A stretch of 64,000 bases of DNA from Isoetes taiwanensis (GCA_021234155.1 JAJEKV010000052.1:4321606-4385605), one strand, 5' to 3'. Shown: positions 1-11,429, counted from the first letter of the stretch. Made by a program: numbers and translations. The notes: generated by a model not told the origin, from the sequence alone.

Positions 1-914
1 GGGAGTAAAAAACCCCGCCCTTTCGGGTTTTCGAGGAAAAACCCTAGCGATAAAATCTCGGCAAGGGGCTTGGACAATGCAGGGCTGCTAAACGTTCCCA
101 AAAAAAAAACCACGCCCACCGAGAATACCGGCCGCCGATCACCCCCGGACCTGCACATCACCAAATGAAAAACCAATAGAGAAAAACCTGTGCAAGCGAG
201 GGCTGGTCACGTTCATCGTGCCAAAATATACAAAAACAACATTTACACCTCGAAAAAGCGAGGGTTGGTCCGCAGCGTTGCCGCGACAATTATAACAAAT
301 ATGAATATATAAATAACAATTTTAAGGGGGGGAAGGGTGGGAGCCATGGATACTACACAAGAGATGAGAAAGCCATACGAAACGCCGATGAAGAACTTTC
401 TGCAATAAGTAGCGATCCCCAACCCGATGAACGGCCTAGAAATGCATGGCGATGCATGCATGCGACGATGCAATGCATGCATGCTGCCTCGCAGAAGAAT
501 GGCGATTAAGCTCAATCTGCGAATCGATGGCATTCTTGCACTGTGACTCGCATGAACACAACAACATCCCGATACCAGAGAACTTCAAATACTAGATCCG
601 AGGAGAAAAGGTTGAAGATTGTCCTAGGCTGGACAAAAGGGCAAAGATAGAAGAGGTTAGAAAGGATAAAAATGGCCAAGAAAGCGAAGCTCATGCAAGA
701 AGAAGCCCCTCCTCCGCATGAGATCAAGAATATAAGCCATGGATACTGCTGAGAGATGAGAAAGCGCCGATAAACGTCGATGAAGAACTCTGCAATAAGT
801 AGCGATCCCCCAACCTGATGAACGGCCTAGAAATGCATGCGATGCATGCATGCGACGCATGCAATGCATGCATGCTCGTCTCGTGCAAGAATGGCGATTC
901 GCTACGCGAATCGA
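1..914 (-). repeat. LINE 3' untranslated region with duplicated GCATGC-rich block
   Basis: Read on the minus strand, this continues directly from the LINE reverse-transcriptase C-terminus at 915-1395 and is best explained as its 3' UTR. It holds two direct copies (about 340-500 and 725-890) of a block rich in overlapping GCATGC palindromes. Near position 1 is a G/C stem followed by T-run on the minus strand (AACCCGAAAGGGCGGGGTT). The same arrangement occurs on the plus strand at 4697-5560, so the two regions are long inverted copies of each other. The terminator-like hairpin recurs in the LINE at 42970-43010. The inference is LINE-derived, non-coding sequence; the exact 3' end lies outside the window. 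Confidence 0.6.
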
Positions 915-1395
915 TGGCATTAAGATATTGTTGCAAAAGCTCAGGATCAGAACTGGCAAGCATCAGGCAGTGCTCTGGTTGCACAGCCCAACGGGCAAAC
1001 CATGTAGTGCAATGCTCTTTCCAACATTGTTTCAAACGCTGAGGAGATTCAGCCATGGCAAGTGCAAGAACAGGATACCTAACATCATCCATGTGGTGCA
1101 CCTTGCAGATATAGTGGAGATGGCGCTTCATGGCAGAATGTTGAAGAGGCCAAAAACCTGTCTCTTGTAAAAGAATAGCATAGGGCACCGTTGTTTTAAC
1201 TCCAAGGCTGTAAGTGAGAAAGGACTTTTGCACCCGCTCCAAGCTCTCCCAAGCACTAGCACTAATGGCAGGCCCCCACACTTCAGAACCATACAGTAAA
1301 ACAGGCTCTACCAAAGCCCGAAACAAGTGGGCTTTCCGTGGCCAATCATGAATTTCTGCGCGAAAACAATTGTTTTGCATTGCATAGAGTGGCAA
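915..1395 (-). pseudogene. LINE ORF2 C-terminal fragment (non-LTR retrotransposon)
   Basis: About 160 residues read open on the minus strand from a TTG codon. They include LFRALVEPVLLYGSEVWGP, the conserved segment just C-terminal of the RT domain in plant L1-type ORF2 proteins. The catalytic RT motifs and endonuclease are absent: the copy is 5' truncated near 1397, as is typical for LINEs. After about residue 160 the frame runs into the GCATGC repeat and encodes only low-complexity His/Ala/Cys peptide, so the true protein end lies near 915. It is a dead copy. A related plus-strand copy occurs at 41690-42960. Confidence 0.72.
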
Positions 1396-1399
1396 CGAA

Positions 1400-2470
1400 A
1401 TATTTAGATTTAGTTACTTCCATTATGGTTTATTATATGATGAAGTAACACTAGCTAAACTTAGATGTAAATTGCTTGTTTATTAAATGTATTGACATGA
1501 TCTGTAAATGGTAGCATAATGCCATTGGCTAGACATATGCATTTTGCCATAAAAAGATCACGTTGCTGGAGCAGGCTTATATGATTCACTGGGATTGCAT
1601 TATCCACACAAATGTTGCTATGGACCTAGTTACATTGTGCTGTGGTTTAATTCTAATATGAGTGGCAACTGGTTGTAGTAAACATGGCACATGTGCTGGC
1701 TGCATGGGTAGTGCTTTAAGCTTTTATGTAAAAGCATTAAGATAGACTACCAATAAATTAGAGAGGTAAGTTATCCCCTTGAAATGGGGAGGAAGAAGCC
1801 TGTGTAAAATGTTATTAAGCTGGTTGAAGCATTATAGTTAGAAACCAATAAATTAGAGGTATGTTATTTCCCTGAAATGGGGAAATACAGCATGAAAGAT
1901 GCATGCATAAAGAGCTGTGAGCCAGTGTTGTAAGTAGACCTTACTGAATCTACAATTGTACTATGCCATTTGGTAAGATTGACGGGCATTTTCCATGTAT
2001 AAATTTAAGTACTTACTGATTGCAAGCAATGTGAAGGGGGATAACCTTAGAGGACCCCATGACGCCTGCTAGTAGCTTAGGCTCTTACCCATGAACTTGG
2101 CTAACCGTCCTTTGGTTCTACTACAGGTAACAGGGTCCTCTACTCTCTGTTTTGTTTTCTTTTAAACAAGTAGCTGGATTTACGCCTTTCGGATGGAAGA
2201 TATGACGTGAAGTTTCTACATTTGTACTCTGACGATGTCATAATGGTTGTAAGATAAACTTGATATGCTATTATTGATAAAGGTCATTTACTTGCTCATA
2301 ATATAAGTTGGGGCAGTATTATTGCTGTTATGAAATTTCAGAGATGTTTTACATTATTGAATATATGGAAATGATGACCTTGTCTAAGTCTTAAGTCATA
2401 TACGCCTGTATGTCTTAAGGACTGCTTATTGATGCTTGTTTTTCAAGTATAATGGTTCGGGTTGACCTGA
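1400..2470. other. No gene recognised
   Basis: AT-rich sequence without a convincing ORF, RNA gene or transposon motif. A short sentence-like repeat (aaccaataaattagag followed by a gaaatgggg motif) occurs twice, at about 1750-1785 and 1845-1885, suggesting a small local duplication. Confidence 0.5.
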
Positions 2471-2477
2471 CCTAAAG

Positions 2478-2511
2478 GTTTTTTTTTTTTTTCCTTTTTT
2501 TTTTTTTTTTT
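2478..2511. repeat. Two poly(T) runs
   Basis: Two T-runs separated by CC (15 and 18-19 T), followed at once by atgcag. This could be a polypyrimidine tract with a 3' splice site, or the poly(A) tail of a minus-strand retroposon. No target duplication was recognised, so the origin stays open. Confidence 0.5.
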
Positions 2512-2620
2512 ATGCAGCCAAGTTTGGCCAGTCTCGTTATGGCTACTATCTCTCTTCCATGTGCCAGTAGCGATTTTTATTTTGAGTGCAAGAGATCATG
2601 CTCATTTGAAATGGCTGCAG

Positions 2621-2705
2621 ACTACAAATTGTTGCAGAGCATCCAGAAAAGTTCAAAGTTGTTGATCTTGCTACGGGTTCAAATGTTGCACTTCTTGCTA
2701 ATAAG
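2621..2705 (+). pseudogene. DXR: DXR exon fragment (1-deoxy-D-xylulose-5-phosphate reductoisomerase)
   Basis: The 85-bp segment starts after a 3' splice site-like ctgcag and ends at AAG before a GT donor (gtgact). In frame it encodes LQIVAEHPEKFKVV and then GSNVALLANK. This matches the conserved DXR stretch following the NADPH-binding GSTGSIG motif (typically TLDIVAE-P-KF-VV-LAAGSNV-LLADQ). DXR catalyses the second step of the plastid MEP isoprenoid pathway. The GSTGSIG exon and the catalytic exons are not visible in the surrounding several kb, so this is an isolated exon: either a relic left by capture or duplication, or one exon of a gene with very large introns outside view. No downstream exon was found by eye. 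Confidence 0.55.
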
Positions 2706-4380
2706 GTGACTAAATGACTTCCTGAATATTAAATAATCTTTGATGTCATAGGAATCACTTGATGTTAGGGAAGATAAGCACAAGTGTTTTCTATTAAACA
2801 TAGTGCAACACAGAACTCAATCTTTTGCATTTTCTTTTTTTCTCGCACTTATGGGGAAGTTTTTGTTAGGACAAACTGATTTAAACTTCAAAAGTGCCTT
2901 CTGGAGATCTTCAAAAGACCGTATACGTGGTGCAACCTTAGTGAGCATCTAGCTTGTAAGTTGTAAGACGCTTTCTTGGTTAAAACGAGCTCCATGATAT
3001 TGTCATGTTAAGATAAATAATTAATTATTGGAGTTGACGGTTTACCAGGTCATCAGATCCTCTAGAATAAGAGGCATTCATTCTAGCTCTAATAATAAGG
3101 ATGTCATCACGTCATCATATGTGACTACTACAAAGTCACATCTCGTAGTTCAATATATTTAGTCTCATTCAGATCAAGTGAGAATAGGCATTTCCACGTA
3201 TCTCAGTAAGTTCCATATATTTCCTGTTCACTCAAATGAAGTCATTAAAATGCTCACCACACGTACAACTTACACTTAAAAAGTGTGCTTGTGAATTTCT
3301 TCACTGTATTTGACCTTTTGCAGAATTTCCCAACATAAACAAACAAATTGCATGAAACCACCTTTGTTTTTATAATCAGTTGAAGATAAAGATAATTCAG
3401 CAATCCGCGAGAGCAAGGAGTCTGGCACATGAAATCAAAAGGAACGACGATCAATTGGTAGTCATAAATAATGCCCATCAGCTTTTCAACGCTGGTACTA
3501 CCAAGGTAGGTGTCAAGCTTCTCATCTCCAAATGGAAGTGTGAACTTATCAATTGTATCCTAGGACGATACCACCAGTTCAGAAACTTGTAGCAAATTAA
3601 TATCAGGTATAAGGTAATGGCTATATTTGCCAACACAACCAAGGAACTGTTGTATTTTCACTTGAAGATTTTCAAATGAGTTTAGTTGCAATACAACAGC
3701 AGACATTCTCATATTATGCCATGAGATGACCATGAGCTATCTAATATTCTGATAAAGAGTGGTTCATATCTTTTGTAATCACAAGCTACTTTATTGTTTT
3801 ACTGCTCTGAATTGGCCAATATTCTGCCTGCCCACATCTAAATGGCATCTTTTATATATTTCATAGTAATCTGAAGCAGAAACAGAGAAGTATAAAACAA
3901 AACCATAACTATGTAATGACTTGCAACCATATTTTAAAAGTAAAATAGAACCTGAACTTCAATTGGCGATATCTTCTCAATCAGAGATCGGATTTGGGCG
4001 AGATTGGATTTGGGTGATTCTTACTTCTCTGGAACCAGCTCATAGTCTAGTTTTCAAATTGGGGTGGCAGTTCTTCTGGTTCATCCGTATGGTTGGCCAA
4101 GGCAAAGGCAAAGGCAAAGAAGGTTAAAGTCGTAAGAAACGAGTTTGAAGCCATTTTGAACAGCTTCATCGTTTCTTCCAATGCATATTTGGCAAACATA
4201 TTTTGTGGTGCTAAGGACACCTATTCGGCATCCTAAACTTAACCAGCTAAAATTCTGCAGCATAGTTATATTCAACAACGAGAACTGTAACTTATGTACT
4301 AGTTGGACAAACAATGTTCGGCAAAAAGCTTATAATTTCTGGATATATATATTTTGGGTAAATGATTTTGTTAAAGAGCG
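2706..4380. other. No gene recognised
   Basis: AT-rich sequence with scattered short ORFs in several frames, none with recognisable motifs. There are no tRNA-like elements, terminal repeats or tandem arrays of note. Confidence 0.5.
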
Positions 4381-4384
4381 TATA

Positions 4385-4600
4385 TATTTTTAGATAAACA
4401 TGTTATTGGTTAGGTATATTCGGACACGTATGTTTTGGACAATTATACTTCGACATGCATATTTTGGATATGCATATTTTGACACGTATATGTTGGATAC
4501 ATATATTAGAAACATATATATTATGGACCGACATGTATTTGCAATGTGTATGTTATGGACATGTATGTTGTGACATCTAGTCCGTTTTCGACACTGGATA
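4385..4600. repeat. Degenerate AT-rich tandem repeat, about 20-bp motif
   Basis: Repeated variants of gacaYgtatRttttgg (for example gacacgtatgttttgg, gacatgcatattttgg, gacatgtatgttgtg) run through this stretch. It reads as a decayed minisatellite with no coding content. Confidence 0.55.
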
Positions 4601-4696
4601 CATGTATTGTAGCCGACGGCCACATTTATCACAAGGACTCAACTATGTTATGCACATAAAATTTGTATTGCATTTATGCACAAAAACATATAATCC

Positions 4697-5645
4697 CATC
4701 GATCCGAGCCCTCAGATCAAAATTCTAGAGGGGGCGAGCATGCATGTCTCGCATGCATGCATTGCATGCCTTCTCTGGTTGGGAGATCTCTATATTAGGC
4801 GAGGTTCTTCATCAACGTCTCATCGGCGCTTCCTCTTCTCTCTTAGCAGTACCTTATTCTCTATTCTTTGAAACCATGCAGGGGAGGGGCTTCTCCCTGC
4901 TTGGATTGACCAATTTGGCATTTCTTTCATGTTGTGGCATGTCCTTTCTCGGCCTTGCCTCTTCTTTAGCCATAATCCTTTGACTTTCGCCCTCGATCCC
5001 TTTTTGATAAGGAAGTTCTATTCGGGAGGTTTTTGTCATTTTCATGCGAGCCCCATTCTAGAAGCCCATCGATTCGAGCCCTTGGATCGAAATTCTAGAG
5101 GGAGCGAGCATGCATGTCTCGCATGCATGCATTGCATGCCTTCTCTGGTTGGGAGATCGCTATGTTAGGCAAGGTTCTTCATCAACGTCTCATCGGCGCT
5201 TCCTCTTCTCTCTCAGCAGTATCTTATTCTCTATTCTTTGAAACCCACCCTCCCCCCCCCCCCTTAATTATTTAATATATTTGTCGTCTGGCACGCGTGA
5301 CCAGCCCCTCTATTTGAAGAGATTTTTGTTTTGTTGTTGCGTGGCACGCGTGATCAGGCCCTCCATTTTGGGAGGTTTGTTTTGTCACATTTGTTCTAGT
5401 AATGGTGATGTGCAGGTACATGTTGTAGCTTTGACTTCTCCATTCGTGGGTTTTTTGGGAGCGAATTCTCAGCCTTACGTTTGTCCAAGCTTTTTGCCGA
5501 AGGCTTATCACTAGGGTTTTTTCTTGGAAACCCGAAAGGGCGGGGTTTTTTAATTCTGGTGATAAGCTTTCGGCAGGTACACAAACCAAACATCTATTAG
5601 CATTGTATTTCATGGGGTCCAAGTTGTATAATTGAATATTCCCTT
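4697..5645 (+). repeat. LINE 3' UTR copy with two direct repeats
   Basis: Two direct copies (4697-4875 and 5067-5247) share the series ATCGA-cgagcc, a GCATGC-rich core, ttctctggttgggagatc and a pyrimidine-rich tail ending ctctattctttgaaacc. Downstream, at about 5505-5560, is the same hairpin-plus-T-run as near position 1, in opposite orientation. The whole region is therefore an inverted relative of 1-900. Because the minus-strand copy is joined to a LINE ORF2 fragment, this is interpreted as the 3' end of a second, severely 5' truncated LINE. A run of C at 5249-5263 may be unstable sequence. Confidence 0.6.
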
Positions 5646-5649
5646 TATC

Positions 5650-7020
5650 TTTTTTCGTGGGTAGTTCGCATGTGTGCGGCTACCCACTATCCACTATTGT
5701 AGAAAATCTGCTGAGATGAATGAGAAGCCTATGAGTTTTTTGTCGTTTTCGTGCGAGCCCCATTCTAGAATGCATTCAACAAGAAGTTCATACTGCATCA
5801 TGCCATCGACAACAATCTAGTCCAATCCTCATACGTCCTCCTGTCATGACTTCAAGCTTTAATCCTCTTTTCCTTTTACTTGTACCTCCAGCCCTTGCCA
5901 TTCGGGCCCGAACAGGAGAGTTACTATTTCCATGTATCCGGGCGGTTGTGTCTGTGATATCTATATTAATGTCGAGAGATATGTCTACAAATCTCTCGCT
6001 CTTTTACTCATCTAGATCACGCTGCTATCCTCTAACTCTTCGAAAAAGTTTTTAGCATGTTTAGCACGTTCATCAATATCCTCGAAACGAGTAGCTCAAA
6101 TTTCAGGATCACGAAGAAGATCTACTCTCACTGCCATTAGTGTGTCCTTTATATACTAAAAAATACTTCTCTTCAATGTCTGCCGCAATGAAAAACTCAG
6201 TTTTTCAATTGTTTATTATTGTTGCAGTTTAAGATCCATCCATTTGAGTAATAAAAAACCAATTTATTTGCTTTCCAGTATGTATTTGTAGGCACTCCAG
6301 TTCCTCTCACTTGCACTATTTGAAGTAATCAAATATAAGCTTGTCATTGTAAGTGCCGCAAACTGTGAATTGCTATGACTTGCTACCATGCATACACCTT
6401 CATTTTAAAAACCCACTCTCGTCTGTCCAGTGATCAGTTAGATTCTGATACTCTGTTAGCTCTATCAGAAGTGCCTTATGATTGGCTATATTAGGAAAAT
6501 ATCTCTTGGCAACCTTCTTCATGCCCCATGATCTCCTTGGTCCATGTTATAGTTAGACGGGTCTAAGGCATAGCGGCGCCATGTAAGTTTATGATTGCCA
6601 ATGGCTTGAGCATCAGCAAATAACTCCTTCCATTTGGAATTATCAAATGACGTTTCTAGTCTGTTGTGCTTTAGAGAGGTTTGTATAAAATGCTAATATC
6701 TTTGTACCTCGCTAGCACTTGCGGTACTAGAGTTGTCTCTTTATGGCACAATAGATGGGCCTTGTACATTTCTCGACATTCTCACTCCTTTCCGAAATGA
6801 GTCACATGCAATCCAGTCTCTAAGTTTTTGAGCTTCTTGACGAGCTTTGGCCCTTTTACTTCCAGTCCGCTTTCTCTCCCACCCAAAGAACAATGTGTGG
6901 TTCAAGGTGCTAAAGACCCAATCATGGCATCTTAGCGACCTCGCTAAACATGTATAATTGGTTGCGAAATGTGTTGGCCTGGAGGTTATAAGTGTTAGTG
7001 CCTTCTTCCGCAAGAGCCAT
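5650..7020. other. No gene recognised
   Basis: No convincing coding, RNA or transposon signal. Short ORFs at about 5846-6055 and 6741-7013 have no recognisable motifs. Confidence 0.5.
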
Positions 7021-7844
7021 TAGGGCGGATTTGGGGTCTCAAAATGGCCCATAACTTGGATGCCAGAATTCCACGTCATGTTTCTCGCGACCAATTATGT
7101 TTGCGCATTTTTTTCCAAAGTCAGTATTAGTTGGCAAGTAGAAAGAGGAGCAGGCTTACTTGGCATCCACATGGCGAAATTTCATGGGACATGTTTGTGC
7201 ATTCATTGCAACCACATTAATGGCCCGCATTTTTCGAAAATCGTATTGCGGACCAAAATAATGGCTACTTTTTCCGCCTACTGTGCACATGCCCACATGC
7301 ACCAACCACCTTATCAAATTTTGGCACCAAGATTTCCATTGTTCACATTAGCGCCGCTACGTGCATCCTCTCTGACTTCACTCTTCATTTGGAATCCAAG
7401 TCTCCAATAGTGTCTGTGTTTTTGCGGGGCGAGCATAGAGTTAAGCAACAACGGCGAGGCGATGTGCGGACAAGCAAACGTACGTTACATGCCATGTTTT
7501 TACTACCCAAATTTCCATTCTGAAGTTTTCCTACTTTTCAGCTCTTCCCATTCATCGTATTGCTCCCTGCCATTCATTCTTACAATTCAACGATCGATCT
7601 GTATCTCTAATTGCATCCATCATTGATCCTAGTACTCCTACATTGCTTTTGCAGTTCATCCCTTACAAAACAATAAAGGCATGACGGTGGAAGGATATCT
7701 ATCTATAGGCTCGTGGGTGAGAATGCTATCTTTAACGAAGGGTGACTATGGAGTTACATTGCCGGAGCGACATTCATACGCAATGAATAGGTAGAACTAT
7801 AGGGTTCAAAATAAATGCTATGGATAGTATATTGCAAAAAAAAA

Positions 7845-8470
7845 AGGGAAGGGAGGAAGGAAGGAAGGAAGAAACTTTTAATGTCCACGGAACCCAATCG
7901 GGTTATGGGACCACAAGTACAAAACGGGACCGAAGTCCCTAACCAGAACAAGGACCGAAGCCCACAGAACAAACCATAATCACCATGGCCCAGATTAAAA
8001 ACCACCTGGGAAAAAACTGTTGCCAGGATGACTACGCATCCAAAAATCCATGCTATTGCAAAAAGCAATAAGCATACCTCCAACAGACAAGACTCCACCG
8101 AACGCCTCGGAACCGTAACCTCTTCACAACTGGGTGCTGGAAAACCGACGCCCCCAACGCCAATCGCCTGACGCCAGCGAGGAAGGCGGGCGAGAAAACC
8201 GCCAGTGGAAATCGCCCGCTGGAGGTGCCTCCTCACTAAAGCGCCCAATCCGATCCGGCATGCTCTCGGGCACACACGCCAGGCACGCTCTCACAGGCAG
8301 GCGCCACCCATCACTGCACCTCCCAGGCGCCATCCATCACTACGCCTAGACAACCCCGAAGCGCCCAGCGCCAAGCAAAGGCGGCGGCGGCGCCAGCAGC
8401 GCCAAAGGAAGGGGGCGAGGGGAAGGGATTTGAAGAGGAGGATATTTGCAAATTTGCACCCTCAATAATA
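7845..8470 (-). repeat. LINE 3' end with (TTCC)n tail
   Basis: Read on the minus strand, the segment ends TTTGTACTTGTGGTCCCATA, then a GTGGACATTAAAA motif, then (TTCC)n and a T-run. The plus-strand LINE at 41690-43110 ends almost identically (TTTGTACTTGGGTCCCATA, GTGGACGATAAAA) but with an (ATTCT)n tail. This is taken as the 3' end of the same LINE lineage with a different simple-repeat tail. The GC-rich part at 8100-8460 is open in several frames, but no LINE protein motif was recognised there. Confidence 0.58.
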
Positions 8471-8473
8471 CAT

Positions 8474-10182
8474 GGATCACGCCATGCGAAAATGCATATG
8501 CACTTTGTAAATGTGTAGTGAGATTTCGCGTCATGTGATCCTTGCTTCTTTTTTCTTCCCTCTTCTTGATTTATATTCACTCACTGAATCAAATATTTTA
8601 ATTTGGGCTATATTTATCAGATGTCGGGGATTTGAGACTAGGGAAAAGCATTACTAGCATCGTTGTTGTCTAACATATGGACATAAGAGACATGCTTTTC
8701 CAAGATATACATTCAGGGCAATGGGCATCTAGTTTTACGTTGTAAAGTTGTGGGAGCCGAGCTTGAAAGTCGTCCCATGACCTCTTTTAAGCGAATTGTG
8801 CAAGCCTCAAAGTTATGAGAATGGTGTCCTTGCAATGAAAAAATATTTGATAAGACGTGCATTCAGGGTTGTTGAAAAAATGAGTTACAAAATATTTGCT
8901 CCGTTAGAGGTGTTTACTAATGCCACGACACAAAAGCTCCAAAGACATATTGTATAAGATGTCGCTTTCATGAGCCTTTGGATCAGTTAACTCAAAGTGT
9001 CACATATGGAAACATTGTTAGGTTTGATAAAATAACATAAAAATCTTATTTAATAAAGCTTTGGTTGTTGGTAAAGTGTTGGCTTATTGATTATGTGTTT
9101 GTATTTTGCTTTGGGACCTTCTTTGAAAAAGTTTAGTTCATAAAACATAATATAACTTAGAATGATACATATTTTATATGCAAATGGGAGACTATTGATG
9201 AGGGACTTGGTGTTATTATTTATTGACAACAAACAAGAAAGTGGATCACACCATGCAAATTTAGTATATTCCAACCTTTTAGCTTATACAAAATTCGCTT
9301 GGTGTGATCTTTTTGGAAAAAGATGACTTCCTATAGATATATATGTGTCTTATTTGAAGTTAAGTGTGGATATGTGACGTAAATGTTTGCTTTTTGAAAA
9401 GGGCTAATAACTTTATGTACTACTAGAGTTGGTAAAGTATTTTAGATGCAAATAGGAAGGGGTACTTGTGTTTAAGTTTAATTTGACAATAAGCAAGAAA
9501 GCGTATCACACCATGTGAAATGATTGTGTTCTATTTTTTTTTTTTTGCATATGTATTATTCGCTTGATGTGACCTTTCTTAAAAAAAGATATGCTCTTTG
9601 AAAAGGACTAATAACTTTATGCACTTGGGGTGATAAAGCATTAAATGAGAAGGGGTACTTGTGTTTAATTTTAATTTGACAACAAATAAGAAAGTGGATC
9701 ACACCATGCAAATTTAGTGTGTCCCTTGTTTTTTTTGCATATGTATTATTCGCTTGATGTGATCCATCTTGAAAAAAAAAATAGCTTTCAAGTAAAAGGA
9801 AAGAAAGAAATATCTTATTTAAAGTGTAAAGTGTTAGTATGTAAAGTATTGGTTTATTAAAAAGGTGTTTGCTATTTGAAATAGGCTTAGAACTTCACAT
9901 GCAAATGGGAGGCTATTGAATGGGTACTTGTGTTTATAATTTAACAATAAACAAGAAAGTAGGTCACGCCATACAGATTTGCTATGTTCCATCTTAATGT
10001 TATGTTATACAAAAATAACATTTAAATATGTTTTAAAAAGTATAAGTAAAATACTATTTGTTTACGCTAAGTTGCAAGTTCAATATTTGTGTTTCTATTT
10101 ACTTTTTTACGAAAGGATCACACCAGGCGAATTTCTTATATGCAATTACTTCTGCGCATGAAGATTTCGCATCATATGATCC
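8474..10182. repeat. Family of about 70-bp hairpins, arms GGATCACACCATGCGAA
   Basis: At least five diverged units (8474-8541, 9243-9309, 9503-9573, 9694-9763, 10115-10182), plus a half unit near 9960, start with a variant of GGATCACACCATGCGAA and end with its reverse complement, for example TTCGCTTGGTGTGATC. Several are preceded by the shared sequence acaataaacaagaaagt, and the units lie about 150-700 bp apart. They may be a small MITE-like family or an internally amplified part of the enclosing element. Confidence 0.6.
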
Positions 10183-10950
10183 TCTTTAAACAAGGATGGC
10201 TTTGACCTTCAATGTCTCCATATCTAAGAGGAGATCTGTCATATATCCAAGAGGGATGGTGACTATTTTTCCTCCACCCCTTTCAGTGCTTCTATGAAAA
10301 AAACTACCTTGGATGCTTACGGGATTTCTCCATGCTTTGTTCACTTCATAATTGTCCCATTTCTAACAAAACCAAGTGCATGCGCCCTGGGAGGTGCATG
10401 CACCCATAGTATATGCCTGTACTGAGTGCATCCATAGGAGCTTAAATAATTTTGTTAGGGGCTTCCACAAACCTCTCTTTGAGATGTATTCGCTATATAT
10501 ATGGGAACAAGTCCGATAGAGCATCTCAAGCTTGTTTCATTCTCAATGGGGAATGGATATCATCAGCGCCTTCCTTTCAACATCAACCATCACTTTTTTA
10601 TATTCAAATTCCTTTGCCTCGTGAATGTCAATAAGCCATCATTATTAGTCGTAGTCGCGATGGTTTAATGCCATAAATATTTTTTACTTGTTTCTAATAT
10701 GTGAAAATAGGACAATAAATGCGCAATCTCTCGAAATCCGTGAGAATCTATAACTATGAAGGGTAGGTAATCTACATGGCATTGGGGAAAAGAATAAGAA
10801 ATCTGACGTGGAATGGCTCTTACGAGACCATTTTGAGACCCCAAATCCGCCCTAATGTTATATCTGGTATTTTCTAGTAAAAGACTTTACAACTCGACAC
10901 CTTTGAGAATTGGGTCTTTAAACCATATATGATTATAATAGCAATCCTTC

Positions 10951-11429
10951 AACAACCAACACATAACTACTATTAACATTAATTAACACAACCATTACAT
11001 CTAACACTTTTAAATTAAAACCCCCTTGAAACCCCCTTTGGTTTGGGTGCATATTCACACGGGGGTTGACTCCGGGCAACGAGAGATGTTGGATAGGCAT
11101 ATTCATCTCTTATTCCTTAATCTACACCGTACGTAAAGTTCCTCGTTTGTGGGGTATGCAAGTACAAAATTTGCTATACTGTATAACAAGATTTACAAAA
11201 TACTATAAGATTTCAAGCAAAATACTATATGGTGTTGATTTTGTACGTGCAAAACATAATTAAAAGGGCTCTCGCTGCCCTACGTCACCCCCCGTGTGAA
11301 TATGCACCCAAACCAAAGGTGGTCTAAGGGGGATTTTAATTTAAATGTATTGGACCCAATGGTTGTGTTCATTAATGTTAATGGTAGTTATGTGTTGGTT
11401 GTTATACTAAAAAAAATTTTGGGCCCTAA
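10951..11429. mobile_element. Foldback/MITE-like element with about 115-bp inverted arms
   Basis: The left arm (about 10951-11065) begins AACAACCAACACATAACTAC and runs inward to tgcatattcacacggggg. The right arm (about 11290-11403) is its reverse complement with scattered mismatches. The loop of about 225 bp has no ORF of note. The right side continues to a gggccc motif shared with the second copy at 13630-14010. No target-site duplication was recognised at the assumed ends, so the borders are approximate. Confidence 0.55.

Larger units (their letters stand above)
7023..10852. mobile_element. DNA-transposon-like element with terminal inverted repeats, no transposase
   Basis: The left end begins GGGCGGATTTGGGGTCTCAA, and the exact reverse complement closes the right end at 10852. 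The match is perfect for about 26 bp and then resumes in patches (GCCA, ATTCCACGTCA) to about 65 bp. The dinucleotide TA flanks both ends (7021-7022 and 10853-10854). The wider flanks are ATTA and TAAT, so a 2-bp TA duplication (Tc1/mariner type) and a 3-bp TWA-type site (PIF/Harbinger) cannot be told apart. No transposase ORF is visible inside, so it would be non-autonomous. It contains a minus-strand LINE 3' end and a hairpin repeat family. Confidence 0.6.

Noticed and set aside
4601..5247. Repeated His/Ala/Cys-rich peptides encoded by GCATGC blocks (also 430-890)
   Set aside because: They are products of the palindromic GCATGC repeat, readable in several frames on both strands.
5505..5560. 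Bacterial rho-independent terminator (GC stem plus T-run), also near 1-50 and 42970-43010
   Set aside because: The copies are part of a repeated LINE 3' UTR in a plant genome, not ends of operons.
1..5570. One DNA transposon with long terminal inverted repeats
   Set aside because: The left inverted copy is continuous with a LINE ORF2 C-terminus in LINE polarity, and a third related 3' end follows the LINE at 41690-42960. Two opposite LINE insertions explain it better.
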